A stretch of DNA of 64,000 bases from NCBI GenBank assembly GCA_963665785.1, contig OY762456.1, positions 372,001 to 436,000 of the forward strand, in the 5' to 3' direction. This document shows, in pieces, positions 63,333 to 64,000 of this stretch. The stretch is from UBA7455 sp026713185 (GTDB lineage Bacteria > Pseudomonadota > Gammaproteobacteria > Pseudomonadales > Azotimanducaceae). Below the pieces are notes generated by a model, which was given only the letters and a program-made list of their open reading frames with translations, did no database searches and had not been told where the DNA came from. How positions within the stretch are numbered: position 1 is the stretch's first letter; each line of letters opens with the position of its first letter. The translations under genes were made by a program, and so were the position numbers.

Positions 63333-64000
63333 TGTATGTCGGGAATAGTGTGTGTTTGATAGCATCGTATGGGGTGGCTGCCCCGAAACCTGGGTTTGGA
63401 AACAATTTGTTTGATGAGAGGTAGTTTGGGGGGGTTGGTCTCAGCTAGCCAAGCTGTACGCGCATCCTTCCTGCCGAGGAGAATACAAACTGTTCATACA
63501 GCCTAGGCTAGCGAGGTTGATAAATATAGCCGCTGCTGAAAGCAATTTAAAGACATCAATAATGGAGATATCTGTGATGTTTATTCCTTGACATTTAGGA
63601 ATTGAATCTAAGATTTTGAATTAGAAAAGGAAAATATAATCGAGGATTTTGGTCGTATTTAAAAAAAATTTTCTTGGTCATTCATCGGGAGCCTTCAGTG
63701 GGCCAAAAAAATTCGTCCTGCCACTGTCGCGGAGCAAACAGGCTGGCTTATCGGCACAAAATTTTTATTTTAAAAATAATGTTGGACAATTCGAGAATTT
63801 GAAATGATAATTTCCAATCGTAGGATAGTTGCGTCCGTAAAACCCTTCAGTGGTAGCATTGGAACCTTCAATGACCGTAGATGACGTACAAAGATTTATC
63901 CAATTCATCTTTAACTTTCGGCATTTGGCCCTATAAGTGCATTAATGACGTCTTGTACGTTATGCGGACAAGAACCAACGGAGCCCTTGGATTATGACGA
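63333..64000. other. Non-coding AT-rich end of the window
   Basis: No frame here has protein-like character, and no tRNA, rRNA or clear promoter was recognised. CCTTCAGTGG occurs twice (63694 and 63844), and a short inverted pair CTTGT/ACAAG lies near 63952-63972. The composition is far more AT-rich than the housekeeping genes. It may be the edge of a further accessory region continuing past the window. Confidence 0.4.

Noticed and set aside
63940..64000. attC-like or integron cassette site at the window end
   Set aside because: The short inverted pair lacks the paired RYYYAAC and GTTRRRY cores with proper spacing.

Overview
The window looks like chromosomal DNA of a marine gammaproteobacterium. 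The right third has typical gammaproteobacterial housekeeping order (argH divergent from hemC-hemD-hemX-hemY, a fre-like gene, trxA-rho, hemB, dsbB, acpH-gshA-hslR, cysQ). The left half is a polysaccharide utilization locus with a TonB-dependent receptor, as in algal-polysaccharide degraders of the Cellvibrionales/Alteromonadales type. The genus cannot be read from sequence alone.

Bases 1-38,500 form a locus whose enzyme set fits ulvan, the sulfated rhamnose/uronic acid polymer of green algae. It holds a GH78 rhamnosidase, a GH2 glycosidase, a GH5 enzyme, two S1 sulfatases, three BNR_4-type beta-propeller proteins (candidate ulvan lyases), a DUF5060 glycosidase-like protein, a GH105 unsaturated uronyl hydrolase, rhamnose mutarotase, KduI and KduD, a TonB-dependent receptor, an SSS symporter and a TRAP transporter. 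In the inferred route, lyases cut the polymer to unsaturated oligomers, sulfatases and glycosidases trim them, GH105 releases the unsaturated uronate, TRAP or SSS carriers import the products, and KduI/KduD convert the uronate toward KDG.

This locus is heavily scarred by mobile DNA. The GH2 gene is split by a group II intron (4604-9121). The intron's reverse transcriptase gene is itself split by a 2.2-kb serine-recombinase element with perfect 18-bp inverted ends (5942-8160), and that recombinase carries a frameshift. A recombinase-in-trio (RIT) element (20235-23681) sits inside another reading-frame fragment. A truncated kduI copy, a possible transposase remnant and a GC-rich symporter gene with repeats at its edges add to the picture.

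Bases 38,700-47,930 hold an outer-membrane protein pair and a tightly packed run of a DUF1214 protein, a PAPS-type sulfotransferase, three short-chain dehydrogenases, an SRPBCC protein and a Rieske oxygenase. This looks like one pathway acting on a lipophilic, perhaps steroid- or terpenoid-like, substrate; the substrate is unknown.

Bases 47,930-63,170 are housekeeping genes. Two full 147-bp copies and one partial copy of a hairpin-rich dispersed repeat lie between them. The arms of the two full copies vary together, which suggests selection for a fold. The last 670 bases hold no gene that I can support.
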